From contig NZ_JAFBDY010000014.1 of the NCBI RefSeq assembly GCF_016908465.1, forward strand, positions 1 to 64,000: a stretch of 64,000 bases of DNA. Reading direction: 5' to 3'. The notes beneath the pieces were generated by a model, which searched no databases, was not told the origin of the DNA, and saw only the letters and a program-made list of their open reading frames with translations. Shown here in pieces: positions 26,736-34,205 of this stretch. This stretch comes from Lysinibacillus composti (lineage in GTDB: Bacteria > Bacillota > Bacilli > Bacillales_A > Planococcaceae). Numbering within the stretch: position 1 is the stretch's first letter; every line of letters starts with the position of its first letter. The position numbers and the translations under genes are program-made.

Positions 26736-27038
26736 TCAAATCATTTTTAAAAGTGCTTCTTCACCAATCATACCTTTTGTTATCCCAATCTTTTCTGCTT
26801 CAAGAGTAACCGATTCTAATGGGGCATTAAGCAATTCATCGATTGTCTTGACTCCAACAGCTCGACCAGCAATAATTTTGCGATCGGCTAATCGAGTATT
26901 TAAAAGTTCAACGTCCAGTGCCCCACACATGATATACCCATTTTCATTAGAAATTGTTAACAAAGTAGTTTTTGGCAAACGAACAGTGACAGCAGTGAAA
27001 CTATGTCCATTTAATTCCATTGGTTCTATCGAAACCAT
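26736..27038 (-). CDS. yunC: YunC family protein (DUF1805)
   Basis: A 100-residue protein closely matching B. subtilis YunC in length and sequence. Shared features include the N-terminal ELNGHSFTAVTVRLPKTTLL, NENGYIMCGALDV with its conserved cysteine near residue 38, and AGRAVGVKTIDELLNAPLES. YunC has a known crystal structure but no established function. GGGGCG lies upstream of the ATG. It is a stand-alone gene facing the decayed fragment. Confidence 0.9.
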   Translation of the reverse strand: MVSIEPMELNGHSFTAVTVRLPKTTLLTISNENGYIMCGALDVELLNTRLADRKIIAGRAVGVKTIDELLNAPLESVTLEAEKIGITKGMIGEEALLKMI

Positions 27039-27187
27039 TTCAATCGCCCCTTTCCTATATATATAAATATGGAAAGACGCAAAAAATGTTCTAGTTTTTC
27101 CCCTGAATTGAATACCTTCTTAAAAAAATCTCTTTTTACACTTAACGTTAATCAGTGTATTCTTTTGTATAAAGAAGGTGATGTGTC

Positions 27188-27922
27188 ATGTATAGTCTAC
27201 TTGCTCAAATTAGTGGGTTGATTAGTGAGCCCATTACGACATTCTTGAATTCATATGAGCATTCCCACATAGTGGTCGCTTTTCTCCTTGGGATGGTGGG
27301 GGCCTTTGCACCGTGTCAATTAACAGGAAATATCAGTGCCATCACATTCTACGGGAACCGAAATATTCAAAAGGAAAACATTTGGATTGATATTGCTTAT
27401 TTTATATTGGGGAAAATTGTAGTCTTTAGTTGTATTGGATTGTTAGCTTGGTTCTTTGGCCAATCTTTCGAGTCGGCGATGACAAAATACTTTCCAATCT
27501 TCAGAAAAGCAATTGGACCTCTGCTAATCATGACTGGTCTAATCCTATTGGGAATCATTAAGTTGGTATTTCTTCATAGAATGACATCAAAATTACCGTT
27601 GATTATGAAAGAAGGGAAATGGGGCGCATTCCTTTTAGGAGCTAGCTTTGCATTAGCCTTTTGTCCAACAATGTTTGTCCTATTTTTTGTTTGGCTAATG
27701 CCAACAGTTGTGACGTCCACTTACGGATTTATATTGCCAGCAGTATTTGGAATTGCCACTTCCATGCCACTTCTCATTATTTTTGGGTTAATTGAGGCTT
27801 TCGATACTAAACGTTATCTATTGAAGAGGAGCAAAAAGATTGGATCAATTTTTGAGAAAGTAACAGGTGTTATTCTAATTTTGATTGGAATACTTGATAC
27901 AATTACGTATTGGGGTACGTAG
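27188..27922 (+). CDS. CcdA/DsbD-like membrane protein (sulfite exporter/UreH-like group)
   Basis: Polytopic membrane protein of 244 residues with six or more hydrophobic helices. Two conserved cysteine motifs, GAFAPCQLTGN near residue 42 and LAFCPTMFV near residue 158, lie in equivalent positions of the two halves, as in CcdA and DsbD that pass reducing equivalents across the membrane. No thioredoxin-like partner or cytochrome c gene is adjacent, so electron donor and target are unknown. AAGGTGATG precedes ATG 27188. Confidence 0.8.
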   Translation: MYSLLAQISGLISEPITTFLNSYEHSHIVVAFLLGMVGAFAPCQLTGNISAITFYGNRNIQKENIWIDIAYFILGKIVVFSCIGLLAWFFGQSFESAMTKYFPIFRKAIGPLLIMTGLILLGIIKLVFLHRMTSKLPLIMKEGKWGAFLLGASFALAFCPTMFVLFFVWLMPTVVTSTYGFILPAVFGIATSMPLLIIFGLIEAFDTKRYLLKRSKKIGSIFEKVTGVILILIGILDTITYWGT

Positions 27923-28034
27923 AATAACATGGCATTTCCATAATACTGAAGAAGTATTTACGAATTACAAATTAATTGGATTAAGTTCCTTCATATTCTT
28001 ATAGATGAATAAGCGTTAGGTTTTTGAAATTAAC

Positions 28035-28063
28035 GTATAGTTTTACAGTATTGAATCATACTA
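28035..28063 (+). promoter_or_regulatory. SigG-like (forespore) promoter
   Basis: GTATA (28035-28039), 17 bases, CATACTA (28057-28063). The known B. subtilis SigG pattern is GNATR with a 17-18 base spacer and CATNNTA; every defined position matches. The start codon is 50 bases downstream. Confidence 0.65.
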
Positions 28064-28112
28064 AAATGGATTTCACTAAGATATCTCACATGATAATTAG
28101 GAGGGAAATCCG

Positions 28113-28265
28113 ATGAGTAGACTGGAAAAGGTAGATCCAACAGCTCAGAAGTTTCGTCAAAATTGGACTAGAAATAAGCATACTGGTTCTCAAATAAATG
28201 GTAAAACGGAGATTAGTCTTCACAACCGAATATTGAGATCTAATGCAAAGGCCCATAAGTTCTAA
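28113..28265 (+). CDS. Small basic protein, probable forespore-expressed
   Basis: A 50-residue, strongly basic, hydrophilic protein rich in Asn, Lys, Arg, Gln and His (starts MSRLEKVDPTAQKFRQNWTR). AGGAGGG gives it a strong ribosome binding site, and it lies between a SigG-like promoter and a perfect terminator, so it is very likely a real gene. Composition and presumed timing resemble minor small acid-soluble spore proteins, but it does not match those I can recall (SspK, SspL, SspN, SspO, SspP). Its leader is nearly identical to that of the next small gene. Confidence 0.75.
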   Translation: MSRLEKVDPTAQKFRQNWTRNKHTGSQINGKTEISLHNRILRSNAKAHKF

Positions 28266-28295
28266 CCAAATCATGTAAGATTTTGTGAGATCATG

Positions 28296-28319
28296 CCCGG
28301 ATTTATTCCGGGTTTTTTT
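28296..28319 (+). terminator. Terminator of the first small gene
   Basis: CCCGGA, loop TTTAT, TCCGGG, then seven T. Confidence 0.9.
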
Positions 28320-28433
28320 ATTTAGTAAATATTATTAACGTGTTTTTTAAACTGATACATTAGAATGTTACTCACACTTAAATGGTGGGAGTAAAACGAA
28401 AATTAGAATATGAAATGGAAATGTAAATAGAAT

Positions 28434-28462
28434 GTATGAAACAAACATAGTGAGTGATACTA
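28434..28462 (+). promoter_or_regulatory. Second SigG-like promoter
   Basis: GTATG (28434-28438), 17 bases, GATACTA (28456-28462), one mismatch to the SigG -10. Spacing and the 49 bases to the start codon nearly equal those of the promoter at 28035. Confidence 0.5.
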
Positions 28463-28510
28463 TAAAAGATTTCACTTAACAATCCGACATGAAAGCAGGA
28501 GGGATTTGCG

Positions 28511-28576
28511 ATGAAAAGGGACGGAAGCAGTTTTGATTCAGACAATCCACCAAAAAAGTGCTGTATAAGAAAGTAG
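28511..28576 (+). CDS. Very small cysteine-containing protein, paralogous leader
   Basis: Frame of 21 residues (MKRDGSSFDSDNPPKKCCIR plus a final K) behind a strong GCAGGAGGGATTTGCG site. Promoter, leader and terminator mirror those of the gene at 28113, but the coding parts share no obvious similarity. Either this is a true micro-protein or the coding part of a duplicated gene has decayed: about 105 bases of untranslated sequence separate its stop from the terminator. The adjacent Cys-Cys is notable. Confidence 0.45.
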   Translation: MKRDGSSFDSDNPPKKCCIRK

Positions 28577-28683
28577 TATTATTATGTCCTTTAATCGAAT
28601 ATTGGTTTGTCCAAGTCGAACAGAGGTGTAACCGATGCGAAATCTAAACAGTTTTGCGTACATGTAGGAATAGTGAAATTAAT

Positions 28684-28711
28684 CCCGGAAATTAATTTTC
28701 CGGGTTTTTTT
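28684..28711 (+). terminator. Terminator of the second small gene
   Basis: CCCGGAAA (28684-28691), loop TTAAT, TTTCCGGG (28697-28704), seven T. Same CCCGGA/TCCGGG core as the terminator at 28296. Confidence 0.9.
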
Positions 28712-28722
28712 GTGATACAAGT

Positions 28723-28755
28723 GCTTAAAGCTAATCTGCTTTAAGCTTTTTATTT
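28723..28755 (+). terminator. Second hairpin terminator, purpose unclear
   Basis: GCTTAAAGC (28723-28731) pairs perfectly with GCTTTAAGC (28738-28746), then TTTTTATTTT. Backs up the preceding terminator by 12 bases. From here to 29057 no gene was seen. Confidence 0.8.
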
Positions 28756-29057
28756 TGCCCTTGTATAGCTGTTAAAAAAAGTAATTAGCCAAGAGGCCGT
28801 ATCTTACTTGTACAATAAAATGTAGCTCGAATTGCCCCAATTATTTTAGCTAATTTTTTTAACTCACATTGTTAAAAAGGCTAGTCCTTTTGGTTGTTTT
28901 TTCATTTATAAAAAATGCAGCATCGTATTGAATTTTGGTATGTTGAATAGTACAATACGTCTCTAGGCCTATATTCGAATATTTCTCCAGTCGGTTCCGT
29001 AAAGCTAAAAAAGTTTTTAAAATATAAGGGATTACGAATGAAGGAGAATATATGTAA

Positions 29058-29615
29058 ATGGAAAAAGTGTATTTATTATTAACTGATACCGGAACAATGT
29101 TCACAAGGATGATCAAGTTATATACAAAAAAAACATATAATCATGCTTCTATTTCATTTGATAGGAACTTCTTGGAGGTATATAGTTTTGGGCGAAAAAA
29201 ACCACAAAATCCTTTTATAGGGGGATTCGTGATTGAAGATGTAAGGAAAGGGTTATTTAAAAACGCAAGATGTGCCATTTATAGTTGTTCAATATCAACA
29301 GAGCAGAAGGAAAAAATGAGCCATTTTATAAAAGAAATTGAAAGTCAAAAGCATTTATACCGATATAACCTCATTGGGTTAATAAATTTTGTAATAAATA
29401 AACCAATCCGTAGAAAACGTGCTTATTTTTGCTCAGAGTTTGTTGCATGTGTGCTGTATGAAGGTGATTTATTACATTTTCAAAAACCCCTATCGCTAAT
29501 TTCCCCATATGATCTACAAAGTTTACAAAATCTGAATTTAGAGTATGAAGGACATTTATCAGACTTGTTCATGAATGAGACAAAAAAGCATGTATATTCA
29601 CTTGCAGTAAGGTAA
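29058..29615 (+). CDS. Permuted papain-like (YiiX/NlpC-P60 superfamily) protein
   Basis: A 185-residue protein with the circularly permuted NlpC/P60 layout: a histidine motif first (KTYNHASISFD near residue 28) and the cysteine motif later (RAYFCSEFVACVLYE near residue 125). This is typical of YiiX/YebB-type proteins proposed to act as amidases or lipid hydrolases. No signal peptide, so probably cytoplasmic. AAGGAGA is ten bases before ATG 29058 and four bases before an ATG-TAA start-stop pair at 29052-29057. Substrate unknown. Confidence 0.72.
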   Translation: MEKVYLLLTDTGTMFTRMIKLYTKKTYNHASISFDRNFLEVYSFGRKKPQNPFIGGFVIEDVRKGLFKNARCAIYSCSISTEQKEKMSHFIKEIESQKHLYRYNLIGLINFVINKPIRRKRAYFCSEFVACVLYEGDLLHFQKPLSLISPYDLQSLQNLNLEYEGHLSDLFMNETKKHVYSLAVR

Positions 29616-29719
29616 CTAATGTGAATTTTACGCGGTATTGTTAACAACTGTTTGCAATAGTCGGAATAAATAAGGCTAAATATGTTTAAAGAGTAAACGA
29701 ATTCAACTGGAGGTAATGC

Positions 29720-30955
29720 ATGGAAAGTTTACAACAGAGAAGTAATATATTTGGAAACAGAATTGTATCTGCCATTATGGCATCAAACTTTTTATTACAA
29801 TTAGGTATTTGGATTAGAAACTTTGCAATTCTTTTATATGTAACAGATATTACGGACAATAATCCGATTTACATTTCATTGATTTCGGTAGCAGAATTTG
29901 CACCAATTTTTATTTTTTCATTTATTGGTGGAACTTTTGCTGACAGATGGAAACCAAAATTGACGATGGTCTGGTGTGATTTCTTATCGGCTATCTCCAT
30001 TTTTGTTGTGCTAATAACACTAATTTATGGTTCGTGGTACAGTATCTTTTTTGCTACATTAGTGTCTGCCATACTATCACAATTTTCAATGCCTTCAGCA
30101 ATGCGTTTATTTAAACAGCATGTTCCTGGTGACCAATTACAATCAGTAATGGCTATTTTCCAATCGTTAATGGCTATTTTCATGGTGGTCGGTCCACTAA
30201 TTGGTACATTCATTTATCAAAAGTTCGGTATATACACTTCGATTGGCATAATGGGTGTCATGTTCTTATTATCGGCCTTTGTTTTGTTATTCTTACCTAG
30301 AGATGTTGAAAAAGATAAATCTGAAGAAGCATCAAACTTTAAAAAAGAGTTTGTGGATGGTTTCCGTTATGTATTATCAAACGATATCTTAAAATCAATG
30401 GGGGTCGTTTTTGCGGTATGTGGTTTAGCGGTTGGAATCGTTCAGCCACTTGCTATTTTTTTAGCAATCGAAAATTTGGGAATGACGAAGGAATTTCTTC
30501 AATGGTTATTAATGGCTAGTGGGGTAGGAATGTTAATCGGAGGTGGTGTAATCTTTGCTCTATCCCGTAAAGTATCACCACAAACGCTTTTAACCATCGG
30601 AGTCGTTGTCAGTATGATTGCTACAATTATTATAGGGTATTCTACAAATGTAACCTTAACGTTAACTTTACAGTTTATTAATGGTTTATTCTTACCTTGT
30701 ATTCAAATAGGAATTAACACTTTAATATTAAAAAATACAGAAGAATCCTTTATAGGACGCGTAAATGGCGTGCTAACACCAATGTTTATGGGAATGATGG
30801 TAATAGGTATGTCTATTTCAGGAATTATTAAATCTTCATTAACTCTCCCAGGCGTTTATTTAACATCAGGGATTCTATTTCTGATTGCAGCTTTGTTTAC
30901 GATCCCATTATTCAAACATAAAGAACAAAAGGATCATTTGCCTAAATTAAATTAG
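29720..30955 (+). CDS. MFS transporter, DHA3-type (macrolide-efflux-like)
   Basis: Twelve-segment major facilitator protein of 411 residues. [19 protein letters not shown] at the start, the loop-2 region [13 protein letters not shown] near residue 72 and [20 protein letters not shown] near 110 are typical of MFS_3/DHA3 exporters such as Mef. The substrate is unknown. TGGAGGT precedes the ATG. A terminator nine bases after the stop ends the transcript, showing that the P450 gene downstream is separate although the unbroken downstream frame would abut this gene. Confidence 0.85.
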   Translation: MESLQQRSNIFGNRIVSAIMASNFLLQLGIWIRNFAILLYVTDITDNNPIYISLISVAEFAPIFIFSFIGGTFADRWKPKLTMVWCDFLSAISIFVVLITLIYGSWYSIFFATLVSAILSQFSMPSAMRLFKQHVPGDQLQSVMAIFQSLMAIFMVVGPLIGTFIYQKFGIYTSIGIMGVMFLLSAFVLLFLPRDVEKDKSEEASNFKKEFVDGFRYVLSNDILKSMGVVFAVCGLAVGIVQPLAIFLAIENLGMTKEFLQWLLMASGVGMLIGGGVIFALSRKVSPQTLLTIGVVVSMIATIIIGYSTNVTLTLTLQFINGLFLPCIQIGINTLILKNTEESFIGRVNGVLTPMFMGMMVIGMSISGIIKSSLTLPGVYLTSGILFLIAALFTIPLFKHKEQKDHLPKLN

Positions 30956-30963
30956 TGGATTTC

Positions 30964-30993
30964 AAAGCATCTCTGAAAAGAGGTGCTTTTTTA
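30964..30993 (+). terminator. Terminator of the MFS gene
   Basis: AAAGCATCTCT (30964-30974), loop GAAA, AGAGGTGCTTT (30979-30989), then a T run. It lies inside the 5' extension of the open P450 frame, arguing against translation from there. Confidence 0.85.
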
Positions 30994-31065
30994 AATCTAA
31001 AAAATAAGCATAAATATGAAATGTTTAGAAAGAATAGTATCAGTAAGATTGAAGAGGTGACTAAT

Positions 31066-32328
31066 TTGGATAATCAAATACCACGCGAAGAAGGTCTTGA
31101 TCATAGCATAGCCCTGTTAAAAGAAGGATACAATTTTATTCTAAATAGAAGTCAAAGTATGCAATCAGATATTTTTGAAACAAGGATTTTAGGGAAAAAG
31201 GCCATTTGCATGATTGGAGAAGAAGCTGCAGCACTTTTTTATGACGAAAATAAATTCCAAAGAAATGGCGCGGCACCCAATCGAGTAGTCCAAACCTTGT
31301 TTGGTAAAAACAGTGTACAAACATTGGATGGGGAAGAACATAGACATCGTAAGGAGATGTTAATGTCTATGATGAATCCTGAGGAAATTGAAAAACTTGT
31401 AGAGATCGTGAAAATGGAATGGGAGCACTCAATCGATCAGTGGGCGCAAATGGAACAAATAGTTTTATATGAAGAGATGAAAAAGTTACTCTGTAAAGCA
31501 GCATTCAAATGGGTTGGGTATCCTCTCCATGAAGACGATGTAAAGGTAATAACGAAGGGGATAGCGGCGATGTTTGAAACCCCTGCAGTTCTTGGCCCGA
31601 CTCACTGGATTGGAAGAAGTGCGCGGAATCAAATCGAAAAGAAAATTGAAGGACTTATTCAAGAGGCGCGAAATAAACAAATAATGTTCTCTGAAAACAC
31701 AGTATTACACAAGTTTGCATTTTATAAAGACTCAAATGGAAACCTTATGGATGGAGAAACGGTAGCTGTTGAAGTACTAAACATGCTACGTCCGATTGTC
31801 GCAATAGCAATCTATATGAATTTCACCGTGTTAGCATTGCATAATTTTCCTCATGAGAAAGAGAAACTAAGAAATTATTCTGATTACTCTCAGTTGTTTG
31901 TGCAAGAAGTAAGGCGTTATTATCCGTTCTTTCCTTTTGTTGCAGCGAAAGTAAAAACGAACTTTACTTGGAACGGTTACAAATTTGAAAAGGGTACACT
32001 TACACTGTTAGATTTATATGGAACAAATCATGATCCAAATATATGGGGGCAACCTAACGAATTTAAGCCTGAACGTTTTGCGAGATGGAAAGGAAGCCCG
32101 TTTAGTTTTATTCCCCAAGGTGGCGGAGATTATAACAATGGGCATCGGTGTGCAGGAGAATGGATCACAATTGAAGTAATGAAGGGGAGTTTAGACTACC
32201 TAGTGAAGCGTTTAGAGTACGAAATCCCCGAACAAGATTTAAGTTTTAATATGGATGATATACCAAGCATTCCTCAAAGTAAAATTATATTGAAAAATGT
32301 AAGACGGTCGCTAGAAAGCTTACATTAA
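31066..32328 (+). CDS. CYP152-family cytochrome P450 peroxygenase
   Basis: Uses hydrogen peroxide to hydroxylate fatty acids; close in pattern to B. subtilis YbdT (P450 BS-beta). With TTG 31066 the protein is 420 residues and numbering coincides with that enzyme: Gln85, the carboxylate-binding Arg242-Pro243 (LRPIVAI) and the haem cysteine at 362 in GHRCAGEW. Gln85 is the hydroxylase-type residue; the decarboxylase OleT has His there. TTG 31066 is chosen because AGAGGTG lies six bases upstream and the N-terminus [14 protein letters not shown] then matches the family. The frame is open back to 30955 but that part contains the preceding gene's terminator. Confidence 0.93.
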   Translation: MDNQIPREEGLDHSIALLKEGYNFILNRSQSMQSDIFETRILGKKAICMIGEEAAALFYDENKFQRNGAAPNRVVQTLFGKNSVQTLDGEEHRHRKEMLMSMMNPEEIEKLVEIVKMEWEHSIDQWAQMEQIVLYEEMKKLLCKAAFKWVGYPLHEDDVKVITKGIAAMFETPAVLGPTHWIGRSARNQIEKKIEGLIQEARNKQIMFSENTVLHKFAFYKDSNGNLMDGETVAVEVLNMLRPIVAIAIYMNFTVLALHNFPHEKEKLRNYSDYSQLFVQEVRRYYPFFPFVAAKVKTNFTWNGYKFEKGTLTLLDLYGTNHDPNIWGQPNEFKPERFARWKGSPFSFIPQGGGDYNNGHRCAGEWITIEVMKGSLDYLVKRLEYEIPEQDLSFNMDDIPSIPQSKIILKNVRRSLESLH

Positions 32329-32425
32329 AGTAAAGAGGCTGGGACAAATCCAAAAAACTGCTGTTAATTCTAATAATGAATCCTTTAAGTATCCGGTGAG
32401 AGCGGACTAAGAGGCCAACACGACG

Positions 32426-32470
32426 TTGGTCATGGGAGCAAGACATGCGGACGTGGCGCTTTCGCTCCCC
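32426..32470. repeat. Direct repeat copy A within the intergenic element
   Basis: 45 bases beginning TTGGTCATGGGAGCAAGACA. It can fold with GGGAGC and GCTCCC as the closing stem. About 39 of 45 bases match copy B. Confidence 0.8.
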
Positions 32471-32533
32471 ACACAAGCCGAAAAGCCACGTGGTACGTGT
32501 CTTTACGACTTGTCTTTGAGGCCGCGCGCGTGC

Positions 32534-32578
32534 TTGGTCATGGGGGCAAGACATGCGGACGTGGCGTTTTTGCCCCCG
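32534..32578. repeat. Direct repeat copy B within the intergenic element
   Basis: 45 bases beginning TTGGTCATGGGGGCAAGACA, 108 bases after copy A. Its closing stem is GGGGGC with GCCCCC, a compensatory A-T to G-C change relative to copy A. Confidence 0.8.
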
Positions 32579-32935
32579 GCTTTGTGTTAGGTCCGCTCAC
32601 ATAAAATTTGTCCTTCTAAACTTTCCGGAAACTGGCGCGGCTTACAGTGGTAGGCCGCGTTTTTTCGGAGAAGGGCTACCACTTATTGCTCTCAAACTAT
32701 AAAATATCAATATCTTACTAATAATAATAGTGGCCTTCCTTAAAAATTCTACTTATGTCCCGGCCTCTTTTTCCTATATATGGTGTTTGTTTATCGAATA
32801 CATTTAATTAATCATTGGAGCCGTATTACTATCATATTGAGTCTATGAACAGCATTTCCCCATAAAATATTAAAAACGAAACATAATCACTTATTTAAAC
32901 CATATATTTTTATAGTAATTAAATGGGGTGAATAA

Positions 32936-33655
32936 ATGTTTTTTACTGCGCTAATTGGTATGTGTTTAACCACAATTGGATTTTGTTTTGGAGGCTGTAT
33001 TGCAATTTTATTAAAGGGGTTTCAAACAAAAGTTTCAATTATATATGCAATCTGTACTGGAGTCATTTTGGGCATGATTGTTTTGGATATTGCACCAGAG
33101 AGTATTGAGATGGGGAACAACAAAATATTCTTCTGGGGATTGTTAATGGGAGGAATTCTATTCCTTCTTTTGCATGAAGCATCTCATCAACTAACTCGTT
33201 TTCAAGTTAATAAAAATACATACTTACGTACTGCTAAATTACTAGCATTAAGTATCTCGGTACATAACTTGCCGGTAGGAATTGCAATAGGATCAAGCCA
33301 AATGTTTGAGATGAACAGTTCAATGATTTATTTGCTCATTCTGCATAATATTCCTGAAGGAGTTGCCTTATTTACACCTCTATTATTGGGGAAGGTAAAA
33401 GTTCGCACTTGGTTTATGTTAATAGGAATCATCATCACTCCAGTCGGTATTGGAATTCTTTTAGGTAGTTCTTTAGGGTATTTTATTCCTGCATCTCTTT
33501 GTGCGTTGATTCTAAGTCTTGCGATAGGGATGATGTTAACAGTTACAATAAAAGAGATGTTTATCGTAGCGATTAAGAATTCATCAGCAAGTTTATGTAT
33601 AACCTATACTATAATCGGATTTATATTAATATGGACCTACTTAATATTAATATAA
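32936..33655 (+). CDS. ZIP-family metal transporter
   Basis: Membrane protein of 239 residues with about eight hydrophobic helices in the ZIP fold, taking up zinc, iron or manganese. The metal-site motifs are HNLPVGIAIG (about residue 113) and HNIPEGVALF (about residue 143) in helices 4 and 5. The loop before helix 4 is short and lacks a long histidine run; it has HEASHQ near residue 79. GGGGTG precedes ATG. Stand-alone gene directly after the repeat element. Confidence 0.88.
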   Translation: MFFTALIGMCLTTIGFCFGGCIAILLKGFQTKVSIIYAICTGVILGMIVLDIAPESIEMGNNKIFFWGLLMGGILFLLLHEASHQLTRFQVNKNTYLRTAKLLALSISVHNLPVGIAIGSSQMFEMNSSMIYLLILHNIPEGVALFTPLLLGKVKVRTWFMLIGIIITPVGIGILLGSSLGYFIPASLCALILSLAIGMMLTVTIKEMFIVAIKNSSASLCITYTIIGFILIWTYLILI

Positions 33656-33892
33656 ATAATATAGTATTTGCCCATTTGCTTAAGTAGTAGGACATGAATT
33701 GATACTAAAGAAGGGTAAGAAACTTATATCTCGAACATACTAATATTAGGAAATTACATATGTCTGAAATTCTATTGAAGCTTATTGAATATTTAATAAC
33801 TAAATAAGTGGGTTATCGACGTCGTAGATTAGAAATATCCATTTGATCAATTTTAAAGATCCAGCACGTTTATAATTAACCAAAATTTGTGT

Positions 33893-34115
33893 TATAATAT
33901 ACTTACTTATGAAAAGAAGGGAAGATGGGTGGCCGATGATTAACTAATCTTATTTTAACTTTGAAGTTACGCATTAAGTATTTCAAATTACAAAATAGGA
34001 TTAGTCTGCCCATTTTTCAATATTATTTTTGTAAAGCTATTAAAAAGAGATAGCTTCTTTTCACATTGAAATTGCGACTAATCCTTCCAAGTGAAATTGG
34101 GAGGATTTTTTATTT
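33893..34115 (+). promoter_or_regulatory. Attenuator leader of the ABC-F gene
   Basis: TATAAT at 33893-33898 starts a leader of about 300 bases. Its terminator is AATCCTTCCAA (34080-34090) with TTGGGAGGATT (34097-34107) and a T run. AGGATTAGT (33997-34005) can pair with ACTAATCCT (34077-34085), destroying the terminator. ACTAATCTTATTTT (33943-33956) can instead pair with AAAATAGGATTAGT (33992-34005). ATGGG at 33925 and CCCAT at 34009 could extend that stem. A ribosome stalled on a leader peptide would switch folds, as described for vmlR-type antibiotic-induced attenuators. Confidence 0.82.
33909..33947 (+). CDS. Candidate leader peptide of the attenuator
   Basis: Twelve codons (MKRREDGWPMIN) ending with TAA inside the 5' strand of the anti-antiterminator helix. 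ATG 33909 is almost at the transcript start, so a shorter frame from ATG 33936 (MIN, same stop) may be the one used. Either would place a drug-stalled ribosome where it opens the helix at 33943. Confidence 0.4.
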   Translation: MKRREDGWPMIN

Positions 34116-34205
34116 GCTTTTTAAAGTGTGATTGGAGAAAATGTAATGCTTTTTTCTGTCACTCTTTTTAGAGCAAGTTACCTCCCTAAAGAAGGGATGG
34201 ATTTT

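Larger units (their letters stand above)
32332..32772. repeat. GC-rich intergenic element with nested inverted and direct repeats
   Basis: Bounded by AAAGAGGCTGGGACA (32332-32346) and TGTCCCGGCCTCTTT (32756-32770), a 15-bp terminal inverted repeat with one G-U, ending in a T run. Inside lie GTGAGAGCGGACTAA (32396-32410) and TTAGGTCCGCTCAC (32587-32600), which pair with small bulges, two 45-base direct repeats, and a CGCGGC/GCCGCG hairpin before TTTTTT near 32655. It is clearly richer in G and C than flanking DNA. No protein is convincing. It resembles dispersed intergenic repeats of Firmicutes that carry GGCTGGGACA ends. Confidence 0.8.

Noticed and set aside
32285..32554. 89-codon minus-strand frame with repeated RMSC(P/S)HDQ
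   Set aside because: It is produced by the two direct repeats of the structured intergenic element; no ribosome binding site, and conservation there is of base pairing rather than codons.
32332..32772. CRISPR array at the repeated region
   Set aside because: Only two repeats of 45 bases, 108 bases apart, with internal stems and no cas genes.
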